From Pyrinomonadaceae bacterium (GTDB taxonomy: Bacteria > Acidobacteriota > Blastocatellia > Pyrinomonadales > Pyrinomonadaceae), in NCBI GenBank assembly GCA_036277115.1, contig DASUNM010000015.1, positions 222,307 through 286,306 on the forward strand: DNA of 64,000 bases, in the 5' to 3' direction. The position numbers and the translations under genes are program-made. Positions 1 through 7,148 of this stretch are shown here, piece by piece; the first letter of the stretch is position 1; each line of letters opens with the position of its first letter. The notes beneath the pieces are model-generated. The model was not told the origin of the DNA and searched no databases. It saw only the letters and a program-made list of their open reading frames with translations.

Positions 1-415
1 ATTGGTTCCATCCCCCGACCGCTAACGCTTGATTTGGGGCAGTGGTACCAATGCCGACATTGCCAGATCGAGTCAGCACGAACGGAAACGTGTAATTAAC
101 CGCGTCGTATATCACAAACGAATCAGTCGGAGCGCCGCTATTACGCGACTGCAGGAACCACTTGTTCACCCCGCTCCGTTGAAACAGAATCGATGCATCG
201 GTTGAACCCGTGCCTGAATTGACAGTAACGCCAACGTGCGAGGAATTTTTGACCTCCAGATCGGCCGTGGGCGACGTCGTCCCCACGCCGGCGTTTCCAC
301 TGGCTGGAAAAGTATTTGTCTGCGCGGACGCAACCACCGACGCAGTCGTAAGCAGGATCAGCGTAAGAGTCAGCCGCCTGAGGCAGATGGTTTTCTGTTT
401 GGACTGAAGTAGCAT
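1..415 (-). CDS. Secreted repeat protein, partial (runs off the left edge)
   Basis: Reading the minus strand from the ATG at 413-415 gives an open frame of 138 codons that is still open at base 1. Residues 1-32 are a basic start, a hydrophobic stretch and an ASAQ cleavage site, so the protein is exported. The rest carries two copies of a motif of the form N(V/A)G(I/V)GTT(A/S)P, followed by LxV (NAGVGTTSP and NVGIGTTAP). This motif is typical of repetitive fibre-like or endosialidase-chaperone-type surface proteins. A GAGAGG ribosome site lies about 6 bases upstream of the ATG. The visible part has no catalytic motif. A surface fibre or adhesin-like role is an inference from the motif. Confidence 0.7.
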   Translation of the reverse strand, partial: MLLQSKQKTICLRRLTLTLILLTTASVVASAQTNTFPASGNAGVGTTSPTADLEVKNSSHVGVTVNSGTGSTDASILFQRSGVNKWFLQSRNSGAPTDSFVIYDAVNYTFPFVLTRSGNVGIGTTAPNQALAVGGWNQ

Positions 416-726
416 GATTGACCTCTCTTGAAGCTTGGTTGGAATTACCACGGTCGAGCGAGCCGAATAACTCGGATGTGGCACACTCCAACGCTGACCG
501 TCAATTGCGAATCAACGGAACGGTAAAAGTTGATTGAACTAGTTACTTGTCGTGAAGGCTGACTCGGCGAGAGTGCGACTCTGCAGGCTCGGGGCTTCAG
601 CCTCGCTTACGAATGGCGCGCACGATAGTGCGAGCGTTGGCAAAAGTCAACAAGATTATTTACTAGAGCGAGAAGTCTTGTGCTCAGGCAGAGATAAGAG
701 CTTCGCACAGAGTATGCAGTGGCAAC
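416..726. other. Intergenic stretch, no gene seen
   Basis: It lies between the starts of the left-edge gene and the stop of the next minus-strand gene. I see no convincing reading frame, tRNA or strong hairpin. It should hold the promoter of the left-edge gene. Confidence 0.4.
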
Positions 727-1425
727 TTACAGGCCTCGGCACATCCGCAGTTTCTTCGGATCGGCGGCAGGCTTGGCGGTCAGCTTTACGTCGTCGTAGT
801 TCCAGTCTTTGCGCTGCCAGGTCGAACCGTCTTCGAACTCGACGCGATTGACGATGACCGCCTCGTCAAAGGCCGGTTCAGATTTCTTACTCAACGACTT
901 CACGCTCACGACCGAACTGGGCGCCGCGAGTGTGAAAATCTCGAGGTCTCGCGTCTTGGACGGCTTAAGCTTTGCCAGACAAACGAACTGCCGGCGCGAA
1001 AGGATCGTGGGATTGCCTTTCTCGCGGAACTGATACTCCCAGAACAGTACCGCGACAGGCTTCGCGCTGTTGTTCTGGACTTTTGTCTGATAAGTGAAAC
1101 CGTCAGTCTGTGGTTTGGTTTCGCGGGCCGCCGCGGTTATTCGGTCCAGCTCAGCACTGCGGCCATCTATCGTATCCCCATTCGGATCGCGCACGCCGGC
1201 AGGATCGTTAATCCGTGCATTCCGCTGAAAATTCTTGTTCTGCGGAATCATTGCGGGCTGCGGACTGTTTCGACTTGAGTTCTCAACCAATTCCATCGCG
1301 CGCCGGTCCTTCGACCACTTGTAACTGAGAACCGCGATCGGAGTCTCATCCGCCGAAACGTCCTGGGCTAACGCCGGCGTCGCCAACAACAATAGAGGCA
1401 AAACGGGCAACAGCAGCCTGAGCAT
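727..1425 (-). CDS. Secreted hypothetical protein
   Basis: A 232-residue protein starting MLRLLLPVLPLLLLATPALAQ, a clear signal peptide cleaved after ALA. The mature part is polar, with no recognisable catalytic motif. It contains a YQTKVQNNSAKPVAVLFWEY segment suggestive of a beta-sandwich, and two cysteines. The reading frame extends 26 codons further upstream (to 1503), but those codons are translated from the duplicated tRNA-Gly fragment at 1448-1493, so the ATG at 1425 is chosen. Integration of the neighbouring element may have replaced the original promoter. Periplasmic or outer-envelope location is inferred. The function is unknown. Confidence 0.75.
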   Translation of the reverse strand: MLRLLLPVLPLLLLATPALAQDVSADETPIAVLSYKWSKDRRAMELVENSSRNSPQPAMIPQNKNFQRNARINDPAGVRDPNGDTIDGRSAELDRITAAARETKPQTDGFTYQTKVQNNSAKPVAVLFWEYQFREKGNPTILSRRQFVCLAKLKPSKTRDLEIFTLAAPSSVVSVKSLSKKSEPAFDEAVIVNRVEFEDGSTWQRKDWNYDDVKLTAKPAADPKKLRMCRGL

Positions 1426-1447
1426 GAGTTTGGTGTTTCGGGCAAAA

Positions 1448-1493
1448 TTGGAGCGGGTGACGAGGCTCGAACTCGCAACTTTCAGCTTGGGAA
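1448..1493 (-). repeat. Displaced 3' half of tRNA-Gly (attachment-site copy)
   Basis: These 46 bases are an exact direct repeat of 3062-3107, which is the CCA end, acceptor, T arm and anticodon stem-loop part of the intact tRNA-Gly gene. Only the 3' half is present. An integrase that recombines at a tRNA 3' end leaves this arrangement: the intact tRNA at one end and a displaced 3' fragment at the other. The fragment marks the distal end of an element of about 1.6 kb. Confidence 0.8.
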
Positions 1494-2003
1494 TCAAAGT
1501 CACCGCTCCTTTATTTGCACAACTTACAAAATGACTCAGGAAAAATCAACGTGCATGCAACGCATACCGTGCCTGATTTGCGTCCAGCTGGGGGACGTTT
1601 TGGGGGACGCTGTTTTTCTTCATAGCTGCGCGATTTGGGCGGGGTGGCCTGCTTCCGTTTGGCCCAGCTCTTCACCAAGTCCACGCGCCAAGTTGTGCGG
1701 CAGATCTCCGGCGAGAATCGGGACTCGGACGCTCACAACCAAAAAAGCTTGCAGCTACGGCGATTTTTCTCCAGTTCTTACGTTTCTATATGCAACATTA
1801 TGCAGTACCGATACTGTTATAGGAACTGCGGTCACAATACGGTCGCAAGTTTAAAAGGAGGTGTCCAAGTCCTTGGCGGAGACTCGTAACTCAACGTTGC
1901 GGGTCTTTCTTGTAATGCGCATACGCGCGTGCGGTCGTATCGCTTCTTATTGGGTCTTCTTTAATGTGAGCGTAGCGTAATAAGTGGCCCCGACTATGCG
2001 AGC
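1494..2003. other. Left part of the cryptic tRNA-Gly element, no intact gene
   Basis: I see no convincing intact gene. Short frames exist on the plus strand but have no good start site or protein-like character. The minus-strand complement of 1575-1615 reads SVPQNVPQLDANQ before a stop and could be debris of an integrase C-terminus. A GGAGG-like site at 1857-1862 is not followed by a usable start codon. Confidence 0.4.
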
Positions 2004-2396
2004 TCACCATGTATTGTAAGGAATTCCAGCAAGAGATTTTTGCGTTGAGCGGCTATGAACGTCGATGACTCCGCGCTTGCCTTTCAGGATACTAGGATCT
2101 TCGCCAATTATCGGTTCCCAGTCACTCTGCCCGGTCATTGGATCTATGAAGCGCGGTACTTTCCAGTTATAGAGATCTTCAAGCGATTGCGGAAGTTCCT
2201 GCTTTTCGGTCGCGTATAGGCGAATCCCATAACGAATAGTTTTTAGACGGTCGCGCAAGACGCTTTCGTCTCCCTGTTTATTAGCCTTCTGCCAACCTCT
2301 TATAGCCGAGCAAGATACCAATGACAGAGCAACGATCGTCACGATAATCAGCGAAGGGATCGCACCGATCGCTATCGATTTATTCTTCTTAATCAT
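2004..2396 (-). CDS. Type II secretion pseudopilin-like (GspG-like) protein
   Basis: 130 residues from the ATG at 2396, which has GGAGG eight bases upstream; this is preferred over the frame start at 2438. Residues 1-30 form a basic N-terminus plus one hydrophobic helix (IAIGAIPSLIIVTIVALSLV). The rest resembles the C-terminal half of GspG-type pseudopilins: LRDRLKTIRYGIRLYATEK, then LPQSLEDLY, then DPMTGQSDWEPI and GVIDVHS. The classical GFTLxE prepilin cleavage motif is absent, so it is either a divergent minor pseudopilin-like protein or a derivative that uses the helix as an anchor. It lies downstream of the next gene on the same strand, 42 bases away. Confidence 0.65.
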   Translation of the reverse strand: MIKKNKSIAIGAIPSLIIVTIVALSLVSCSAIRGWQKANKQGDESVLRDRLKTIRYGIRLYATEKQELPQSLEDLYNWKVPRFIDPMTGQSDWEPIIGEDPSILKGKRGVIDVHSRSTQKSLAGIPYNTW

Positions 2397-2438
2397 ACGG
2401 CACGCCTCCGAAAGAAAGTCGCGTCCGCGCTTGGGCAC

Positions 2439-2927
2439 TTAATACGTGAGGAATACGTCCCACGCCCAACGCCCGAGCTGTGCGCCATGAGCGTCCTTTA
2501 CCTTTGCCCTAAAGCGAAAACGATTGCCGTATTCGTCCTTTCGTTTTGAGGTTTTAAAGTCAAGCTCTAAAACGCTTAAACCTAACTCATTCAAACGATG
2601 TAACTCAGTTTGCGCGGAAACACCGTTATGGTCAACATCTTGCCACAACCAAAGCGAAGAGAATATGGCATCTGCTGTGTCAATCTTCCCGTCGGCGTTT
2701 CCACCTCTGTCAGTTTTGTCGAATTCAGCGAGGGCAAGAAACCCATTTCGATCGCCAGGAGGCGCTTCAGGTTGAGAGGTGAAATTGCCGAACAGCTCAG
2801 TGCCATTATCAATCATTCCGTTACCGTACCTGTCGATAGGAAGCCAGCCGAAGCGATCCTTTGACGACCGCCAGGCGCGTAAATAACGGCTCATATCTTT
2901 CGTCAGACTACATGGTACCTTCTCCAA
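2439..2927 (-). pseudogene. C-terminal fragment of a large EF-hand-like secreted protein
   Basis: The 162-residue frame contains FGWLPIDRYGNGMIDNGTEL, GNADGKIDTADAIF and WQDVDHNG, all Asp/Gly/Asn-rich calcium-loop-like segments. It ends in a beta-rich tail (YGNRFRFRAKVKD). From memory, such tails occur at the C-terminus of much longer acidobacterial secreted proteins. Here nothing upstream encodes a signal peptide or the rest of the protein before the tRNA at 3063, so I call it a truncated fragment carried in the tRNA-bounded element. A later internal start (MSRYLRAW, about 2894) is also possible. It could still be a small functional protein. Confidence 0.5.
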
Positions 2928-2948
2928 CGTTCTTAAGATCCGTTGCGA

Positions 2949-2976
2949 GTGTCATCTCTGGAGACTGACACTCAAG
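2949..2976. repeat. Short perfect hairpin
   Basis: GAGTGTCA and TGACACTC flank an 11-base loop between the truncated gene and the tRNA. It may be a terminator for the tRNA or a leftover of the element end. Confidence 0.4.
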
Positions 2977-3062
2977 CCAACAGGATTTGCGGGACGGTTT
3001 GCGGGACGTTTCTAAAGTTCCTCTAACTTTTGAAACTTGAGTTTAAGAATCACTAAGGAATT

Positions 3063-3137
3063 TGGAGCGGGTGACGAGGCTCGAACTCGCAACTTTCAGC
3101 TTGGGAAGCTGACACTCTACCATTGAGTTACACCCGC
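3063..3137 (-). tRNA. tRNA-Gly(CCC)
   Basis: The minus strand folds as a full cloverleaf: acceptor GCGGGTG/CACCCGC, D stem ACTC/GAGT, anticodon stem TCAGC/GCTGA with loop TTCCCAA (anticodon CCC), T arm GCGAG-TTCGAGC-CTCGT, discriminator T and an encoded CCA. Its 3' half is duplicated at 1448-1493, so this gene served as an integration site and was kept intact by the incoming element. Confidence 0.93.
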
Positions 3138-3236
3138 AAGAGCCAGGAAGACGGAGAAAGGATGAAGGATGATGTTCCTTCTGTCAATTGTCAGGACGCC
3201 GTGATGAGAGCGTTCGCGGGGCCGAGAAAAACGGAG

Positions 3237-3740
3237 CTAAGCTGACATTTTGGATTCGTGTTTCTGGGCCGCCACGATCATCTCGCACACTTCGCGGACG
3301 GCGCCTTTTCCACCCGCGGCCGTTGTGACGAAATGCGCGATCTGTTTGGCTTCGTCAGCCGCGTCGGCGACCGCCACGGCCAGACCAACTCGCGTCATGA
3401 CTTCGATATCTCCCACGTCATCGCCGATGTAGCCGCATTCCCCGGGTGAAACCCCGGCTTCCCGCAGCACTTCTTCAAGCACTCGGACTTTGTCGTCAAC
3501 GCCCTGGTGCAGAAAGCTCATGTTGAGTTCGCCCGCGCGCCTTTCCGTGGCTGCTGAGGCGCGACCTGAGATAATTCCTGTGCGGACTCCCGCGCGATGA
3601 AGGAGGACAATTCCCTGCCCGTCACGAACGTGAAAGGCCTTCTGCTCTTCACCATCCGCCGTTAGCCAAATTCGGCCGTCGGTCAACACTCCGTCACAGT
3701 CCATCAAGAGTAACTTGAGGCGCTTGGCACGACGAGCCAA
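3237..3740 (-). CDS. kdsC: 3-deoxy-D-manno-octulosonate 8-phosphate phosphatase (KdsC)
   Basis: HAD-family phosphatase that removes the phosphate from Kdo-8-phosphate in LPS precursor synthesis. Motif I is LLLMDCDGVLTDG; motif II is GIISGRASAATERRA; the VDDK segment and motif IV GYIGDDVGDIEVM are all present, and the length of about 167 residues is typical of the small KdsC/YrbI type. The frame extends to 3782 (TTG), but those codons lie in a low-complexity GTTTCGAG repeat, so I favour the TTG at 3740, which gives an N-terminus of family-like length. Start confidence is low and no good ribosome site is visible. It is the last gene of a kdsA - M1-like - kdsC series. Confidence 0.88.
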   Translation of the reverse strand: MARRAKRLKLLLMDCDGVLTDGRIWLTADGEEQKAFHVRDGQGIVLLHRAGVRTGIISGRASAATERRAGELNMSFLHQGVDDKVRVLEEVLREAGVSPGECGYIGDDVGDIEVMTRVGLAVAVADAADEAKQIAHFVTTAAGGKGAVREVCEMIVAAQKHESKMSA

Positions 3741-3747
3741 GTCCTCA

Positions 3748-3856
3748 GTTTCGAGTTTTGAGTTTCGAGTTTCGAGTTCCAAGTTTCAAATTCGAAGCTT
3801 CAAGCTCTAACGTTTCACGTTTCAACTCGAAACGCGAAACTCGAAACTCGAAACTT
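3748..3856. repeat. GTTTCGAG/CTCGAAAC simple-repeat hairpin
   Basis: Imperfect copies of GTTTCGAGTTT (3748-3790) face copies of AAACTCGAAAC (3825-3856), so the region can fold into a long hairpin. It lies between the M1-like gene and kdsC and may weaken or end read-through into kdsC. Confidence 0.6.
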
Positions 3857-3860
3857 ATTT

Positions 3861-6152
3861 CTATCTCACTTCAAACAATTCGATCGCGTTCAGCTTCCAG
3901 CCATTCCCCAGACGCGCCAAAATCAGCACCGCGGTGCCCGAGTGCTCTACGCCGAGTTGTTTTGTCTGCATTGAGACCTCAACGGCCACCTGGTTTGCGT
4001 CGAGCTGCTCTGTCCGCAGCACGCGAGTCTGCCAAATTTCGGGTTGAGTACCGACCGCTCCCCGCACGAATCTCAACAGTTCACCCGGCACCATCAGCGG
4101 CGTAATCTCCGCCTGCCGGCCAGTGCGCAGCGCCGTGTCCATTTGCGCAACGAAAGCCTTCGCGGCTTCATCGATTGGCGGCGCTCCGCCCGCCGCCTCC
4201 GCGCGAATACGAGCGGCCCGCGCATTCAGGCTGGAAGCATACTCAGCGTCGGCCCGCACCGCGTCGGTGAAAAGCCGCGCAGCGTCCTTCGCCTGACCGC
4301 GGCGCAAGGCAATTTCGCCGAGGCCAATTGCGGACCAGGCCAGGGCCGCTGGTGTCGGTAAACGCTCTTCGCTCAAACGCCGCAACTCGCGTTCAGCATC
4401 GTCAATCCTGGCTTGCGCCAGCAGCGCCCGGGCGAAAAGGACGCGCGCCTCCTGCATTTCTGGCGCCGCGATCAAAAGTTGCCGCGCCAGCGCCTCAGCT
4501 TTGGCGTACTCCTGCGTACCGAACAATCGCATCGCCTCGCCGATTGAAACAGCAGCTTCCACCGGTCGCGGCGCCACATCATTCGTATAGTCGAGCTGCG
4601 GATAAAATTTTTCCGGATCAATCTCGACACGCGTGAGCGGCGCGGCGCTCTGAAAACTTACTTGTCCAAAATCCTGAGCGGGAATGGTCGCTTCTGCCGT
4701 CACGCGCTGCCCATTGTTGGTGACCGCGGCGACCGTAACTTTCACCGGAAACGAACCGACGTTTCGCACGGCGGCCAGCCACTGTCCCGCTTCTTGTCGC
4801 GGTACGCCCACCAACAAATCCATATCGGTCGGCTGATCGAGTTCCTGATCGAGAATAGTTTTGAGCGCCGCACCTCCACGTTCATTGAGAACGCCGCGGA
4901 GCCGCGCGAGTGTCAATCCGTCTGTTTCGGTCTTGCCCGACGCCAACAGCTCGCGCACCGCCGCGATGAACGGCTCGCGCCCAACGAGGTGGTGGGCCAG
5001 CCGCCACATCATCGCGCCTTTGTTGCCAACGGAATTGAAGTAAGTCGGGTCGAGCGGCGTCGTGCGCGACAGCGGCGCGTCACGCTTGGCGATTGCCGCA
5101 TACGAAAGCCGTTGGCGTGCGCGCTCTTCGGCGGCAGCTTCCGCGCCGAATTCTTTTTCGAGAAACTGGTTAGCGAAGAATCGCACCAGGCCTTCTCGGA
5201 CAACGCCGTGGCCTTCTCCACGAACTGCGGTGCTCGCACCAATCCAGATTCGCGCGACCCCTTCGGCCACGGCCAGGGCGGTCGTCGAATCGATTTTCTT
5301 TCGGCGCAGTGAGCCTTCGCTGAGGAGAATTGTGCCGGCGTCGTCGAATCCAGCGCCGCGCTTCACGGCCACCAGGCGAATCGGCACATCCGGAGCCGCG
5401 CCCAGCATCCCGGCGTAGAACTCACGCGCGGTCGCCGCCAGTCGCATCAGGTTGTCGGATTGTTTGCGCTCATCGTCGCCCGCGCCTTTTGGCACGAACG
5501 TGGTGATGCCTTTCGCGTTCGCGGATCCTTCAACTCGATCCCAATTCCCAGTCGTGAAGAATGGTAGAGCGTTAAGCGTCTGCTCGAATACGCCCGCGCT
5601 CTTCTCCACGCCGGACGTGATTGCCGTTGAGCCATTCACGGTCAAGCGAAACGGCGCGTAATCCTGACCGCGCACCGCGAACGCAGTGTTAGGCGCCGGA
5701 TACCACATCGAGGACGGGAGGAACTGTGTCGCAACAGGCGAGATCGCCGCGGGACCTGCATTCTCTTCGACCGGCAATCGATAATCGACCGTCGCGACAA
5801 CGCTTTCATTCGCCGCGACGGTGCTCGGCAAAGTGATAATGACGCGTTGACCTCCACCGCGTGGTTCGGGTTGCGAACGATAGACGGCGGTGGCGGCGCC
5901 GATCGTAATACTCTTTATTTCAGCTTTCGAGTTTATGCGCAGCGTCAGCGTAGTACCCGAGCCGCGACCGATGTTTCGCACAGTCAGCACGGCGCGAGCA
6001 TTCAGCGCGCGCTCACTGCCAAAATTCGCGACGTTAATATCGAAGTTTGTGACTTGCCAGGCGGCGCGCGCTTCTTCCTGCGCCGCGCCGCCCGAAACGC
6101 AAAACACAATCAGAAGAAGCGAAAGAAGGAATTTGCAATTTCCAATTTTCAT
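3861..6152 (-). CDS. Secreted M1-aminopeptidase-like protein without zinc motif, with TPR region
   Basis: About 763 residues from the ATG at 6152 (MKIGNCKFLLSLLLIVFCVSG), which gives a clean signal peptide; the frame also opens at 6188, overlapping kdsA. An N-terminal beta domain (about 30-200) and a central helical domain match the layout of gluzincin M1 peptidases. Where the zinc helix HExxH should be, the sequence is ALAVAEGVARIWIG, and the usual third zinc ligand region reads VVREGLVRFFANQF. The catalytic zinc site is therefore missing. Residues about 540-680 are helical repeats resembling TPRs, and the C-terminus is an NTF2-like or beta tail. It starts 10 bases after kdsA ends. It probably acts as a periplasmic binding or scaffold protein; this is inferred. 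Confidence 0.7.
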   Translation of the reverse strand: MKIGNCKFLLSLLLIVFCVSGGAAQEEARAAWQVTNFDINVANFGSERALNARAVLTVRNIGRGSGTTLTLRINSKAEIKSITIGAATAVYRSQPEPRGGGQRVIITLPSTVAANESVVATVDYRLPVEENAGPAAISPVATQFLPSSMWYPAPNTAFAVRGQDYAPFRLTVNGSTAITSGVEKSAGVFEQTLNALPFFTTGNWDRVEGSANAKGITTFVPKGAGDDERKQSDNLMRLAATAREFYAGMLGAAPDVPIRLVAVKRGAGFDDAGTILLSEGSLRRKKIDSTTALAVAEGVARIWIGASTAVRGEGHGVVREGLVRFFANQFLEKEFGAEAAAEERARQRLSYAAIAKRDAPLSRTTPLDPTYFNSVGNKGAMMWRLAHHLVGREPFIAAVRELLASGKTETDGLTLARLRGVLNERGGAALKTILDQELDQPTDMDLLVGVPRQEAGQWLAAVRNVGSFPVKVTVAAVTNNGQRVTAEATIPAQDFGQVSFQSAAPLTRVEIDPEKFYPQLDYTNDVAPRPVEAAVSIGEAMRLFGTQEYAKAEALARQLLIAAPEMQEARVLFARALLAQARIDDAERELRRLSEERLPTPAALAWSAIGLGEIALRRGQAKDAARLFTDAVRADAEYASSLNARAARIRAEAAGGAPPIDEAAKAFVAQMDTALRTGRQAEITPLMVPGELLRFVRGAVGTQPEIWQTRVLRTEQLDANQVAVEVSMQTKQLGVEHSGTAVLILARLGNGWKLNAIELFEVR

Positions 6153-6162
6153 TTTCAATTTT

Positions 6163-6996
6163 TCAATTCGAACCGCGCACCAGCGCATGAATGTCTCTCA
6201 AGCTTTCGAGCAACGGGCCCATTCTTTCCAGCGGCAGCATGTTTGGGCCGTCTGAGGGCGCGCGTTCCGGCGCATCATGAACTTCCATGAACACGGCATC
6301 TACGCCGCAAGCCACTCCGGCACGGGCGAGCGGTTCGATGTACTGCGACAAGCCGCCGGTTGCATGACCCAGCCCACCCGGCAATTGCAGCGAATGGGTC
6401 ACGTCGAAAACAACGGGAACTCCGAACTCACTCATGATCGGAAACGAACGCATATCGACGACGAGATTGTTATAGCCAAAACTGACGCCCCGCTCAGTCA
6501 GCATCACGCGATCGCTGCCTGCTGAGCGTGCTTTCTCAACAATGTTTCGCGCATCCTCGGGGGCCAGAAATTGGCCTTTCTTAATGTTGACGGCGCGGCC
6601 TGACTTTGCGGCCGCGACAATAAGATCGGTTTGCCGGCAAAGAAACGCGGGAATCTGAAGCACATCGACGACCTCGGCCGTAGCTTCGATCTGCGCAATG
6701 TCGTGAACATCGGTCAGGACGGGCACACCGAGTTCTTGCTTAATCGCGGCGAGGATCTCCAGGCCGTCTTTCATGCCAATCCCGCGAAAGCTTTTGACCG
6801 ACGACCGGTTCGCCTTGTCGAACGAAGACTTGAACACGAAATCCAGACCAGCGTTGCGCGCACGTTGCTGACACTCGCGGGCCATCATCAGCGCGTGCTC
6901 TGCAGATTCAATGACGCATGGTCCGGCGATTACGGCGAGCCGTCCGTCACCGAACGTGGCTGTGCCAACTTGAATGGGTTTTTTCGCGATAGTCAT
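6163..6996 (-). CDS. kdsA: 3-deoxy-8-phosphooctulonate synthase (KdsA)
   Basis: Condenses phosphoenolpyruvate with arabinose-5-phosphate to Kdo-8-phosphate, the first committed step of Kdo synthesis in the cytoplasm. The 277 residues are full length. Diagnostic segments are [11 protein letters not shown] near the N-terminus, [51 protein letters not shown] and FDVTHSLQ. The KdsA-specific FDKANRSS and the HS/HD metal-region motifs distinguish it from DAHP synthases. It heads a same-strand series with the M1-like gene and kdsC. No strong ribosome site precedes the ATG. Confidence 0.96.
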   Translation of the reverse strand: MTIAKKPIQVGTATFGDGRLAVIAGPCVIESAEHALMMARECQQRARNAGLDFVFKSSFDKANRSSVKSFRGIGMKDGLEILAAIKQELGVPVLTDVHDIAQIEATAEVVDVLQIPAFLCRQTDLIVAAAKSGRAVNIKKGQFLAPEDARNIVEKARSAGSDRVMLTERGVSFGYNNLVVDMRSFPIMSEFGVPVVFDVTHSLQLPGGLGHATGGLSQYIEPLARAGVACGVDAVFMEVHDAPERAPSDGPNMLPLERMGPLLESLRDIHALVRGSN

Positions 6997-7148
6997 CGGA
7001 AGCTAAATGGAGGTAGCAATATAATATGGAAAGATTGAGCTTGCGAAACGGTGGGTTGCAGGACCCAGGCCCCGGACTGCAGCGCAAGCGCCTCGCTTGC
7101 TATGTATAAACGCAACCGAGACGGTTGCGCTCCAGTCGAAACCACAAA

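Larger units (their letters stand above)
1448..3107. mobile_element. Remnant integrative element bounded by tRNA-Gly direct repeats
   Basis: The two exact 46-bp copies of the tRNA-Gly 3' half (1448-1493 and 3062-3107) are in the same orientation and enclose about 1.57 kb. The interval holds a pseudopilin-like gene, a C-terminal fragment of a larger calcium-binding-type protein, and near each end a short VPQ-x-VPQ coding trace on the minus strand. No intact integrase remains, so the element is probably a deletion derivative that can no longer move by itself. The boundaries are well supported; the history is inferred. Confidence 0.65.

Noticed and set aside
1426..1503. N-terminal extension of the secreted hypothetical gene
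   Set aside because: Those codons are the duplicated tRNA-Gly fragment read through; the signal peptide starts at the ATG at 1425.
1531..1889. Plus-strand frames in the tRNA-bounded element
   Set aside because: Overlapping short frames with no start site and no protein-like pattern.
4662..5312. 216-codon plus-strand frame inside the M1-like gene
   Set aside because: Antisense to a well-supported gene, Arg-rich product, no ribosome site.
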